DNA of 47,834 nt. It comes from Comamonas jiangduensis (GTDB lineage Bacteria > Pseudomonadota > Gammaproteobacteria > Burkholderiales > Burkholderiaceae_C). Location of the stretch: positions 1 through 47,834 of the forward strand of contig NZ_CADEPJ010000035.1 of the NCBI RefSeq assembly GCF_902829245.1, in the 5' to 3' direction. Of this stretch, positions 28,492-37,561 are shown one piece after another (positions within the stretch are counted from its first letter, which is position 1; each line of letters starts with the position of its first letter). The notes beneath the pieces were generated by a model, which saw nothing but the letters and a program-made list of their open reading frames with translations, made no database searches and was not told where the DNA came from. A program made the translations under genes and the position numbers.

Positions 28492-29574
28492 ATGAAGCCC
28501 ATGCATCTGCTGGTTCGCAAGCGTTTGGTGGCGTTGCTGCTGCCTATGTTGCTGCCCGTCTTGGGGCTGCTGGCTGCCGCGGTGTGGCTGGGTTACAGCG
28601 TGGCGGCACAGATTGCGGCATACCCGGGGCAGCCGCCGCGCTGGGGCGATGTGCTGGTGGCCGCCTTGCCAGCGCTGGTCATGTTGCTGCTGCTGGCCGC
28701 CATGGCACATCTGGCCGCCCGCAATGCCTTGGCGCCTTGGATTACCTTGGCACAGTCCGTGCAGGCGCGCTCACCCAAAGATTTGGGGCAAATTGCGATT
28801 GCACCCGAAGACCCGATGGAGGTGCGCACCATGGCCGAGGCGCTCAACCGCCTGTTTGCGCGTGCCCATGCAGAGCGCAACGCCCAGCAGCGCTTTATTG
28901 CCGATGCGGCGCACCAGCTGCGCACACCGTTGGCTGCCTTGCAGTCGCAGGTGGAGGCCTGGGCCTTGATGGCGCATGCCGCGCCGGAGAAAACCATCCA
29001 TTTGCCTGCACAGCAGGTAGACCAGCTGCGCCAGGCTTCGCGCCGTACCACACAGCTGGCCAACCAGCTGCTGGCGCTGTCGCGCGTGGACAGCCGACTG
29101 GGGCAAGGCGAAGCCGCCCAGCGAGTGGATTTGAAAAGCCTGTGCGAAACGCTGCTGGAATCGTTTCTGGACAGCGCGCTTGAAAAAGGTTTGGATTTAG
29201 GGCTGGAGGCCGAATCTGCGCACGTAAGCGGCCACGAATGGCTGCTTCGCGAATTAATCAGCAATCTTTTGGACAATGCCATCAAATACACGCCCTCCGG
29301 CGGCCAGGTCACCTTGCGCTGTGGTAAACACGTTGGCGATGAGCGGCAGGTGCGCGCTTATGTCGAAGTCGAAGATGATGGCCCCGGCGTGCCTGTGGGT
29401 GAGTACACACGCTTGACGCAGCGCTTTTATCGTGTGCCTGGTGCGCAAGCGGAAGGCACGGGCCTGGGGCTGGCTATTGCAGAAGAAATAGCACAAGAAC
29501 ACGGCGCCGCCTTGTATTTCGGTAAAGGCGCCAACGAGGCCGGAATGAAAGTTCAGCTGTTATTTGGGGAGTGA
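28492..29574 (+). CDS. Sensor histidine kinase (QseC-like)
   Basis: This 360-residue kinase pairs with the upstream regulator. Two membrane segments (about residues 11-38 and 53-75) enclose an unusually short periplasmic loop. After the HAMP-like region, the dimerisation helix carries the phospho-acceptor H141 in DAAHQLRTPLAALQ. The ATPase domain shows the N box LLDNAIKYTPSG, DDGPGV and GTGLGLAIAEEIA. The frame is intact. The short sensor loop suggests membrane or intramembrane sensing; the signal is unknown. Confidence 0.92.
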   Translation: MKPMHLLVRKRLVALLLPMLLPVLGLLAAAVWLGYSVAAQIAAYPGQPPRWGDVLVAALPALVMLLLLAAMAHLAARNALAPWITLAQSVQARSPKDLGQIAIAPEDPMEVRTMAEALNRLFARAHAERNAQQRFIADAAHQLRTPLAALQSQVEAWALMAHAAPEKTIHLPAQQVDQLRQASRRTTQLANQLLALSRVDSRLGQGEAAQRVDLKSLCETLLESFLDSALEKGLDLGLEAESAHVSGHEWLLRELISNLLDNAIKYTPSGGQVTLRCGKHVGDERQVRAYVEVEDDGPGVPVGEYTRLTQRFYRVPGAQAEGTGLGLAIAEEIAQEHGAALYFGKGANEAGMKVQLLFGE

Positions 29575-29664
29575 CAACTTCCGATTCGGTTGATCTGACA
29601 AACGGTTACTTCCACAATTCTCTGTGAGAGAATGAATCGATTTATCTGTTGATTTGCTTGCCTT

Positions 29665-30351
29665 ATGTCCGTATCTGAAGTTCTGAGCCCTCTGACCAAA
29701 ACAGCCGAGACTGTAGTTGCTAACGCCACGTTGGAGGAGCAACCCCGCACGCGCAAGCGCCCTAAACCTGGTGAGCGTCGTGAGCAGATTCTTCAGGCAC
29801 TGGCTGCCATGCTGGAAAGCCCGGCAGCGACCGCATCACCACGGCCGCATTGGCCGCCAGCCTCGGTCAGCGAGGCCGCGCTGTACCGCCATTTCGCCAG
29901 CAAAGCCCAAATGTTTGAAGGCTTGATCGACTTCATCGAGCAATCGGTGTTCTCGCTCGTGCAGCAAGTGGCGGGCCGCGACGGCGAAGCGCTGAAATAC
30001 GCCCCCAAAGGTGGGGCCCGCCGTGCGGCGCGCATCGTCGCTTTGGTGCTGCAGTTTGGTGAGCGCACCCCTGACATGGTGCGTGTGCTGGTGGGCGATG
30101 CCCTGCTGCTGGAGCACGACCGCCTGCAAGCGCGCATGAACCAGTTCTTTGACCGGATTGAGTCCACGCTGCGCCAGTGCCTGCGCCCTGCCGCAGGCGC
30201 TCTGGGCTCTGCCATGCCCACGGTGGATGCCCAAGTGGCCGCCAGCGTGCTCATGTCGTTCGTGCAGGGCCGCTTACAGCGCTTTGTCCGCACCGGCTTT
30301 CGCCGTCAACCGACCGAGCACCTGGACGCCAGCCTGGCGATGATGATCTGA
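29665..30351 (+). CDS. slmA: Nucleoid occlusion factor SlmA (local compensated frameshift)
   Basis: SlmA is a TetR-fold DNA-binding protein that blocks FtsZ assembly over the nucleoid. The signature KRPKPGERREQILQALAAML is present, as are SEAALYRHFASKAQMFEGL and QFFDRIESTLRQCLRP. Residues about 53-67 read as a Pro/His-rich string where the family has a TTAALAASLG-type helix. Restoring one G near 29822 gives GSDRITTAALAASLG, and two further missing bases near 29870 return to the original frame. The recorded helix-turn-helix is therefore scrambled by indels totalling three bases. The regulated site is not visible here. Confidence 0.88.
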   Translation: MSVSEVLSPLTKTAETVVANATLEEQPRTRKRPKPGERREQILQALAAMLESPAATASPRPHWPPASVSEAALYRHFASKAQMFEGLIDFIEQSVFSLVQQVAGRDGEALKYAPKGGARRAARIVALVLQFGERTPDMVRVLVGDALLLEHDRLQARMNQFFDRIESTLRQCLRPAAGALGSAMPTVDAQVAASVLMSFVQGRLQRFVRTGFRRQPTEHLDASLAMMI

Positions 30352-30390
30352 GTGGTGCCCCACTGATCCACTGCATCTACTGATGCACCA

Positions 30391-30421
30391 AGGGTGACAG
30401 CCATGCTGTCACCCTTTTTTT
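30391..30421 (+). terminator. Intrinsic terminator after slmA
   Basis: AGGGTGACAGC (30391-30401) and GCTGTCACCCT (30405-30415) form a perfect 11-bp stem with a CAT loop, followed by a run of seven T's. Confidence 0.93.
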
Positions 30422-30524
30422 ATGGCGCTATGAATGGTTTGTTCAAGGGGAGGTGAAAAATCTCACCAAGCCAAGGGTTAGCACCAATGCTCAAAGCGAG
30501 GGGATGTTTTTACGATTAAAAAAG

Positions 30525-30538
30525 AACGAACGTTCGTT
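30525..30538. promoter_or_regulatory. Perfect palindromic operator before the TetR gene
   Basis: AACGAACGTTCGTT is a perfect 14-bp palindrome, flanked by A and T runs, 14 bp before the TetR start codon. Its position and symmetry fit autoregulation by the adjacent TetR protein and possibly control of the beta-oxidation genes that follow. Confidence 0.75.
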
Positions 30539-30552
30539 TTTATTGGTGATGC

Positions 30553-31253
30553 ATGTCTTCGACCCCACACATTTTCCCTACGGTTCCCACTTCTTCCTCG
30601 CTGGTGCCTAAGCAACGCGGCGCGTCGACGGGGCACCGCGTCTCTGCCAAAGGGCTGCAAACCAAGGCACACATTATTGATGCTGCCTTGCAGCTGGCCA
30701 TGCACAACGGCTTGGAAAGCCTCTCGATCGGCGGTCTGGCTGAAGTGACGCAAATGAGCAAGTCGGGCGTTTTTGCCCATTTTGGCTCGCGCGAAGAACT
30801 CCAGATTTCTGTGATTCGCGAATACCACCAGCGTTTTGAGCAGGAGGTGTTCTACCCGCCATGCAGGTCGCACGGGGTTTGCCGCGCCTGCGCGCATTGT
30901 TTGACAACTGGATGAAGCGCACCACGATCGAGCTCGATTCCGGCTGTATCTATATCAGCGGCGCGATCGAGTTCCAAGACAACATCGGCCCAGTGCGTGA
31001 GGCGCTGGTCAACTCGGTCGGTACCTGGCATGCCGCGCTGCGCCGCACGATTGAGCAGTGCAAAGAGCTGGGCGACCTGCCCGTGGATGCCGATGCGGAC
31101 CAAATTCTTTCTGAAATTCACGGCCTGATTTTGGTGCTGCATTACGAAGCGCGCTTTTTGCGCAGCGCTGGCGCCTTGCAGCGTGCCTTGACTGGCTTTG
31201 AACATATTTTGCAGCGCTGCGGTGACCGTGCTGCGGCCACCCCCAAGGCTTGA
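30553..31253 (+). CDS. TetR regulator of the beta-oxidation cluster (frameshifted)
   Basis: The N-terminal helix-turn-helix reads IIDAALQLAMHNGLESLSIG, then LAEVTQMSKSGVFAHFGSRE, a canonical TetR domain after an extended 35-residue leader. One G is lost near 30858; restoring it gives VFYPAMQVARGLPRLRALFD. The remaining ligand-binding domain ends GFEHILQRCGD. The restored length is about 233 residues. A palindromic operator overlaps its promoter region, and an acyl-CoA dehydrogenase follows 42 bp downstream. A fatty-acyl-CoA-responsive role (FadP-type) is inferred from context. Confidence 0.85.
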
Positions 31254-31295
31254 ATTTTTCACGACTTTATTACTGATTAGACCAGGAGACACACC

Positions 31296-33090
31296 ATGCC
31301 CAGCTACAACCCGCCTTTGCGCGATATGCAATTTTTGATGCACGAAGTCTTCCATCTGGAAGACGAGTACAAGGCATTGCCCAAGCACGCAGAGGTGGAT
31401 GCCGACACCATCAATGCCGTGCTGGAAGAGGCGGGCAAGTTCGCGGCCAACGTCACTTTCCCGCTGAACATCAGTGGTGACGAAGAGGGCTGCCAGCTGG
31501 ACAAAACCACGCACGAAGTGACCACGCCAAAGGGCTACAAAGAGGCCTACCAGCAATTTGTGGAAGGCGGCTGGCCTGCGCTGTCGTGCGACCCGGAGTA
31601 CGGTGGCCAAGGCCTGCCGTTTGCGATCAACTCGGCCTTGTACGAAATGCTCAACAGCGCCAACCAGGCCTGGACCATGTACCCCGGCTTGTCGCACGGT
31701 GCCTATGAAGCCCTGCACGCCCACGGCTCCGATGCGCTCAAGGCCAAGTACCTGCCCAAGCTGACCAGTGGCGAGTGGACCGGCACCATGTGCCTGACCG
31801 AACCCCACTGCGGCACCGACCTGGGCCTGCTGCGCACCAAGGCCGAACCGCAGGCCGATGGCACCTACAAGATTACCGGCAACAAGATCTTCATCTCGGC
31901 CGGTGAGCACGACTTCACCTCCAACATCGTGCACCTGGTGCTGGCGCGCCTGCCGGACGCACCTGCAGGCTCCAAGGGCATCAGCCTGTTTGTGGTGCCC
32001 AAGTACCACGTGAATGCGGATGGCAGCCTGGGCAGCCGCAACGGCATTTACTGCGGTGGCCTGGAGCACAAGATGGGCATCAAGTCCAACGCGACCGCGC
32101 AGATCGTGATGGAAGACGCCGTAGGTGAGATGGTGGCCAGCCCAACAAGGGCTTGCAGGCCATGTTCGTGATGATGAATGCAGCGCGCCTGGGCGTGGGC
32201 AACCAGTCGCTGGGTCTGACCGAAGTGGCCTACCAAACGCGCTGGCCTACGCCAAAGACCGCCTGCAGATGCGCAGCCTCTCGGGCACCAAGGCTAAAGA
32301 CAAGCCTGCTGACCCCATCATCGTGCACCCCGATGTGCGCCGCATGCTGCTGACGGCCAAGGCCTATGCCGAAGGTGGCCGTGCGCTGTCCACGTTCTGC
32401 GCTTTGTTGATCGACAAAGAGCTGAACCACCCCGATGAAAAAGTACGCAAAGACAGTGGTGAGTTGGTCGCGTTGCTAACGCCCATCGTCAAAGCCTTCC
32501 TGACCGACAACGGCTGGATCTCCACCACCGCCTGCCAGCAGGTGTTTGGCGGCCACGGCTTTATCAAAGAGTGGGGTATGGAGCAGTATGTGCGCGACAA
32601 CCGCATCAACATGATCTACGAGGGCACCAACGGCGTGCAGGCGCTGGACTTGCTGGGCCGCAAGGTGTTGGGCAACCAGGGCGCTACGTTGAAGAAATTT
32701 GGCAAGCTGGTGGCGCAGCTGGTGGAAGAAGAAGGCGTCAATGAAAAGATGGCGGAATTTATCAACCCCATCGCCATGCTGGGCGACCAGATGACCAAGT
32801 TCACCACCGAAATCGGCTTCAAGGGCATGCAGAACCCCGACGAAGTGGGCGCTGCATCGGTGGACTACCTGCGCGTGGCCGGTCACCTGGTGTTTGGCTA
32901 CCTGTTTGCCCGCATGGCGCAGGTGGCGCTGCGTGCCATTGCCGCAGGCAACACCGATGCATTCTACGTGGGCAAGCTGCAGACCGCACGCTTTTACTTT
33001 GCCAAGTTGTTCCCTGAGACCGTCACCTTGATGCGCACTGCCCGTGCGGGCAGCAAGGTGTTGATGGATACCGATGCTGCTCTGAATTAA
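31296..33090 (+). CDS. Acyl-CoA dehydrogenase, large FadE-type (two frameshifts)
   Basis: This FAD enzyme catalyses the first oxidation of fatty acyl-CoA. It starts [20 protein letters not shown], the conserved start of the roughly 600-residue bacterial group with an extra C-terminal domain. Flavin/substrate motifs [13 protein letters not shown] and [12 protein letters not shown] are present. A G is lost near 32140 (restored [20 protein letters not shown]) and an A near 32237 ([16 protein letters not shown]). The catalytic base Glu is in [17 protein letters not shown]. The restored length is about 598 residues. A purine-rich GGAGA lies before the start. Confidence 0.93.
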
Positions 33091-33147
33091 GTAGCTGCAG
33101 GCGCACGTATTTCCTTCAATGTGAAATTCTTTGATACGGAGGTTTTG

Positions 33148-33582
33148 ATGAATAAAGCGCTAGCAGCTCTGATGTTTGTAGCGTTCTCTGTGCCTGCCAT
33201 GGCGCAGATGACCCCCGTGGGTCTGTGGAAGAGCTTGGATGAAAAAACCGGTGCGCCCAAGTCGGAGGTGCGCATCTCTGACCAGGGGGGTGTGCTGACC
33301 GGCAAGGTGGAGCGCTTGTTGCGCGAAGGTGCCGATCCGCATGCGGTGTGTGACAAGTGCACGGATGACCGCAAAAACGCCCCCATGGTCGGGCTGGAAA
33401 TCATCCGTGGCGCCAAGCAGGCCGAAGGCAAAACCGTGTGGGAAGACGGCAAGATCCTCGACCCTGAAAACGGCAAGACCTACACCTTGCGCCTGACCCC
33501 AGTGGAAGGCGGCAAGAAGCTGGAAGTACGTGGCTCTATCGGCCCCTTTGGGCGCACCCAAACCTGGGTGCGCGTGCAGTAA
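33148..33582 (+). CDS. DUF2147 exported protein
   Basis: This 144-residue secreted protein starts at ATG 33148 after the Shine-Dalgarno ACGGAGG. The signal peptide MNKALAALMFVAFSVPAMAQ is cleaved after AMA. The mature DUF2147 domain has GLWKSLDEKTG, a CDKC pair (about residues 69-72) and the usual ending TWVRVQ. The biochemical role of DUF2147 is not established. It sits between the acyl-CoA dehydrogenase and fadB, an arrangement I associate with related bacteria. Its first codons overlap a motif like the dispersed repeat (AAAGCGCTAGCAGCT). Confidence 0.9.
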   Translation: MNKALAALMFVAFSVPAMAQMTPVGLWKSLDEKTGAPKSEVRISDQGGVLTGKVERLLREGADPHAVCDKCTDDRKNAPMVGLEIIRGAKQAEGKTVWEDGKILDPENGKTYTLRLTPVEGGKKLEVRGSIGPFGRTQTWVRVQ

Positions 33583-33590
33583 GAGTCGAT

Positions 33591-33695
33591 AACACCACCC
33601 AGCAAATCGAAGATTTGCCTTGGAGACGGGGCGCGAAGCCGCAGGCCGTACCAGCGTACGACTAGGCAAAGCAACGACGTATCCAGGGTGGTGTT
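33591..33695 (-). repeat. 105-bp element with terminal inverted repeats, copy 2
   Basis: AACACCACCC (33591-33600) and GGGTGGTGTT (33686-33695) are perfect 10-bp terminal inverted repeats. The interior holds GTACCAGCGTAC and AGCAAATCGAAGATTTGC, small palindromes. The reverse complement aligns along its length with 27494-27600. It lies in the DUF2147-fadB gap and has no coding capacity. Confidence 0.8.
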
Positions 33696-33793
33696 GGCGG
33701 TCTAAAGAAGAACAACGCTGACCCAGCCTGCACGGCGCCATCCTGGTGGGGCGCCGTGCAGGCCTGACGGGTCTGCATTCCATGGAACATCTC

Positions 33794-36195
33794 ATGTCCC
33801 GATTCAATGTAAAAAAAGTCGCCGTACTGGGCGCAGGCGTGATGGGTGCGCAAATTGCCGCGCACCTGGTCAACGTCAAGGTGCCGGTCATTCTGTTTGA
33901 CCTGCCGGCCAAGGAAGGCCCCAAGAGCGGTATTGCTGAAAAGGCGATTGCCAACTTGAAAAAGCTCAAGCCCTCACCGATTGGGGTGGCCGAAGATGCC
34001 GATCTGATTCAGCCCGCCAACTACGAAGAACACCTGAAGCTGCTCAAGGGCTGCGACCTCATCATTGAGGCGATTGCCGAGCGCATGGACTGGAAGCTCG
34101 ATCTGTACACCAAGGTCGCGCCTTTCATTGCCAAGCACGCGCTGGTGGCCTCCAACACCTCGGGCCTGAGCATCACCAAGCTGTCCGAGGCGCTGCCTGA
34201 AGCCATCAAGCCGCGTTTTTGCGGGATTCACTTCTTCAACCCACCGCGTTACATGCCGTTGGTGGAGCTGATCAACACCCCCACCACCAACCCTGAAGTG
34301 CTGGACCAGCTGGAAGCCTTTGTCACCAGCGGTCTGGGCAAGGGTGTGGTGCGCGCCAAAGACACGCCCAACTTCATCGCCAACCGCATCGGTATTGCCG
34401 GCATGCTGTCGACCATGAAGGAGGTCGAGAACTTCGGCCTGACCTATGACGTGGTGGACGATTTGACCGGCAAGAAGCTGGGCCGGGCCTCCTCGGGCAC
34501 CTTCCGCACCGCCGACGTGGTGGGCCTGGATACCATGGCCCACGTCATCAAGACGCTGCAAGACACCTTGAGCCTGGAGACCGATCCGTTCTACGGCAGC
34601 TTTGGCACGCCCCCCGTGCTGGCCAAGCTGATTGAGCTGGGCCATCTGGGCCAAAAGACCAAGGCCGGTTTCTACAAGAAGGTGGGCCGCGACATTCTGC
34701 AGTTTGAGCTGGACAGCGAGGACTACATCCCCGCCGGTGGCAAGGCCGATGAGGTGTATGCGCGCATGCTCAAAAAGCCTGCGGCCGAGCGCCTGAAACT
34801 GCTGCGCAACGCCGAGGGCGCGCCCGGCCAGTTCCTGTGGGCCATTCTGCGCAACAGCTTTCACTACGCGGCCATCCATCTGGAAACCATTGCCGAATCG
34901 GCGCGCGATGTGGACCAGGCCATGCGCTGGGGCTTCGGCATGAAGCAGGGCCCGTTTGAGCTGTGGCAAGAAGCGGGCTGGCTGCAAGTCGCCCAGATGA
35001 TTCAGGAAGACATCGACGCAGGCAAGGCGCTGTGCAAGGCGCCGCTGCCGAAGTGGGTGTTTGAAGGCCCGGTGGCGCAGGCTGGTGGTGTGCACACCGC
35101 CGAAGGCTCGTGGAGCCCCGCGCACAACAAATTTGTAGCGCGCCGCATACTGCCTGTCTACGAAAGACAGCTTTTCCCTGAAAAACTGCTGGGTGAAGAT
35201 AACTTGCCCGATTGGAAGACCGCCGGTACTACCCTGTTCGAATCCAAGGCGCTGCGCACCTGGACGCTGGATGGCGAGATTCTGATCGCCAGCATCAAGA
35301 ACAAGATGCACGCCATCAGCCCCGAAGTCATGGAAGGCTTGATGGAAGCCGTGGATATGGCCGAGCAGGACTTCCAGGGCATGGTGATCTGGTCCGGTGA
35401 TGCACCGTTCAGCGTGGGTGCAGACCTGGAAGCCACCATGCCTGCCTTCTTGATTGGTGGCGCCGATGCCATCGACAGCATCGAGGGCGAGTTGCAAAAC
35501 CTGATGCTGCGTATTCGTTATGCGCAGGTGCCAGTGGTGGCGGCCATACACGGCATGGCGCTGGGCGGCGGTTGCGAGCTGGCTGTGTACTCGGCCCGCC
35601 GCGTGGCCCACATGGAAAGCTACATCGGCCTGGTGGAAGTGGGCGTGGGCCTGATCCCCGGTGCCGGTGGTCTGACTTACATCGCCCGCCGCGCTGCAGA
35701 AAATGCCAAGAGCAGCACCAGCAAAGACATCCTGCCTTTCCTGACCGAAGGCTTTACGGCTGCGGCCATGGCCAAGGTGGGCACCAGCGCCATCGAGTCG
35801 CGCAAGCTGGGTTACCTGCTGGATTCCGACATCATCGTGCCGCACAAAGATGAAGTGCTGTTCACTGCCATCAATGAAGCCAAGAGCATGGCCGCAGGCG
35901 GCTGGCGCCCACCGCTCAAGCGCCTGTTCCCCGTGGCGGGCCGCAGTGGCATTGCCACCATCAAGGCCCAGTTGGTGAACATGCGTGACGGCGGTTTTAT
36001 CAGCGCGTACGACTTCAAGATCGCCACGCTGATTGCCGAGATTGTGTGCGGCGGCGAGGTGGAAGCCAACTCAATGGTGACCGAGGAATACTTGCTGGCG
36101 CTGGAGCGCAAGGCGTTCTGCCATTTGATTGGCCAGCCCAAGACGCACGAGCGCATTCTCGGCATGCTCAACACCGGCAAGCCGTTCGCAACTGA
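33794..36195 (+). CDS. fadB: 3-hydroxyacyl-CoA dehydrogenase/enoyl-CoA hydratase (3' frameshift)
   Basis: This fused beta-oxidation enzyme has the dehydrogenase first. It begins MSRFNVKKVAVLGAGVMGAQ, with the NAD-binding GAGVMG at residues 13-18, then NTSGLSITKLSEALP and the catalytic His region FCGIHFFNPPRYMPLVEL. The C-terminal crotonase part shows DAPFSVGADLEA and GMALGGGCELAVYSAR. Near 36185 one base is missing; restoration gives the usual short ending GKPLRN with TGA 36193-36195. Without it the frame runs on 100 bp into an inverted repeat. The restored length is about 800 residues. ATG 33782 is an alternative start. Confidence 0.93.
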
Positions 36196-36205
36196 TGAAG
36201 CTACT

Positions 36206-36306
36206 GCGCGTCCTTCATGCCGCATTGGGCGGTGCTCACCATCCTCACGTACCGCAAGTACGTTGCGGTGGTTGCGCTCCGTCCGACTTGCCTGAAGGCC
36301 GCGCGC
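36206..36306. repeat. Nested inverted-repeat element in the fadB-fadA gap
   Basis: The outer arms GCGCGTCCTTCA (36206-36217) and TGAAGGCCGCGC (36293-36304) are inverted repeats. An inner stem CGTAC/GTACG (36248-36252, 36258-36262) encloses CGCAA. The roughly 100-bp unit could fold into a long hairpin in DNA or RNA. It does not look like a simple terminator because no T run follows. Confidence 0.65.
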
Positions 36307-36364
36307 GACGCTTCCTCAGCCGCGAACGCAGTGTCTTTCAAATAAATTCCTGAAAGATCAAAAA

Positions 36365-37558
36365 ATGAAACAAGTACAAGACGCGTACATCGTTGCCGCC
36401 ACACGCACGCCCATCGGTCGTTCGGGCCGCGGTTATTTCAAAAATACCCGACCTGACGATTTGCTGGTGGCCGCGATCAAGTCGGCCATGCTGCAAGTGC
36501 CCACGCTGGACCCCAAGGCGATTGAAGACTCCATCATTGGTTGCTCCTTCCCCGAAGGCGAGCAGGGCATGAACATGGCTCGCATCGCCATGGGGTTGGC
36601 GTTCAACCACCCTGTGGGCGGTATCACCGTGAACCGCTTTTGCGCCTCTGGCATCTCGGCCATCCAGATGGCGGCCGACCGCATTCGCATCGGTGAAGCC
36701 GATGTGCTGATCGCGGGCGGGGCCGAGTCCATGAGCATGGTGCCCATGGGCGGCAACAAGCCCTCGTTCAACCCTGCGGTGTTTGCGCGGGACGAAGATG
36801 TGGGCATTGCCTACGGCATGGGCTTGACCGCCGAGAAGGTGGCGCAGCAGTGGAAGGTGAGCCGCGAGCAGCAAGACGCGTTTGCGCTGGAGTCGCACCT
36901 GCGCGCTGTGAAGGCGCAGCAGGCGGGGGAGTTCACCGATGAAATCACGCCCTTCGAGATCGTCGAGCGTTTCCCGAATCTGGCCAACGGTGAGGTCATC
37001 ACCAAGACCCGAACCGTGAACCTGGATGAAGGCCCCCGCCCGGACACCACGCTGGAAGCGCTGGGCAAGCTCAAGCCGGTGTTTGCGGCGCGCGGTTCGG
37101 TCACGGCGGGCAACTCGTCGCAGACCAGTGACGGCGCCGGTGCTTTGATTTTGGCCAGCGAGAAAGCCGTCAAGCAGTTTGGCCTGACCCCGCTGGCGCG
37201 CTTTGTGAGCTTTGCAGCCCGTGGCGTACCGCCGGAAATCATGGGCATTGGCCCGATTGAGGCGATTCCTGCTGCGCTGCGCTACGCAGGCATTAATTCG
37301 CAAGACATCGACTGGTACGAGTTGAACGAAGCGTTCGCGGCCCAGTCGTTGGCGGTGATGAACACGCTGGGATTGAATCCCGCCAAGGTCAACCCCATGG
37401 GCGGCGCGATTGCGTTGGGTCACCCCTTGGGTGCAACCGGTGCGATCCGTGCCGCCACGGTGGTGCATGCGCTGCGCCGCCACAAGCTGAAGTACGGCAT
37501 GGTGACCATGTGTGTGGGTACGGGGCAGGGCGCTGCCGGTATCTTCGAGCGCGTGTAA
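36365..37558 (+). CDS. fadA: Acetyl-CoA C-acyltransferase (thiolase)
   Basis: This 397-residue thiolase cleaves 3-ketoacyl-CoA in the last step of beta-oxidation. The acyl-accepting C93 is in VNRFCASGISAIQ. ELNEAFAAQSLAVM and the GHPLGATGAIR block carry the catalytic His, and the second active Cys is in CVGTGQGAAG. Length is normal and the frame is intact. It follows fadB across an inverted-repeat element and precedes a hydrolase gene by 3 bp. Confidence 0.95.
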   Translation: MKQVQDAYIVAATRTPIGRSGRGYFKNTRPDDLLVAAIKSAMLQVPTLDPKAIEDSIIGCSFPEGEQGMNMARIAMGLAFNHPVGGITVNRFCASGISAIQMAADRIRIGEADVLIAGGAESMSMVPMGGNKPSFNPAVFARDEDVGIAYGMGLTAEKVAQQWKVSREQQDAFALESHLRAVKAQQAGEFTDEITPFEIVERFPNLANGEVITKTRTVNLDEGPRPDTTLEALGKLKPVFAARGSVTAGNSSQTSDGAGALILASEKAVKQFGLTPLARFVSFAARGVPPEIMGIGPIEAIPAALRYAGINSQDIDWYELNEAFAAQSLAVMNTLGLNPAKVNPMGGAIALGHPLGATGAIRAATVVHALRRHKLKYGMVTMCVGTGQGAAGIFERV

Positions 37559-37561
37559 ACC

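Noticed and set aside
30852-32069. A 405-codon minus-strand frame opposite TetR and acyl-CoA dehydrogenase
   Set aside because: Shadow of GC-rich coding sequence; no motif and no ribosome site.
33974-35845. A 623-codon minus-strand open frame opposite fadB
   Set aside because: It is a mirror of GC-rich codon use in fadB, lacks any family motif, and fadB is certain on the plus strand.
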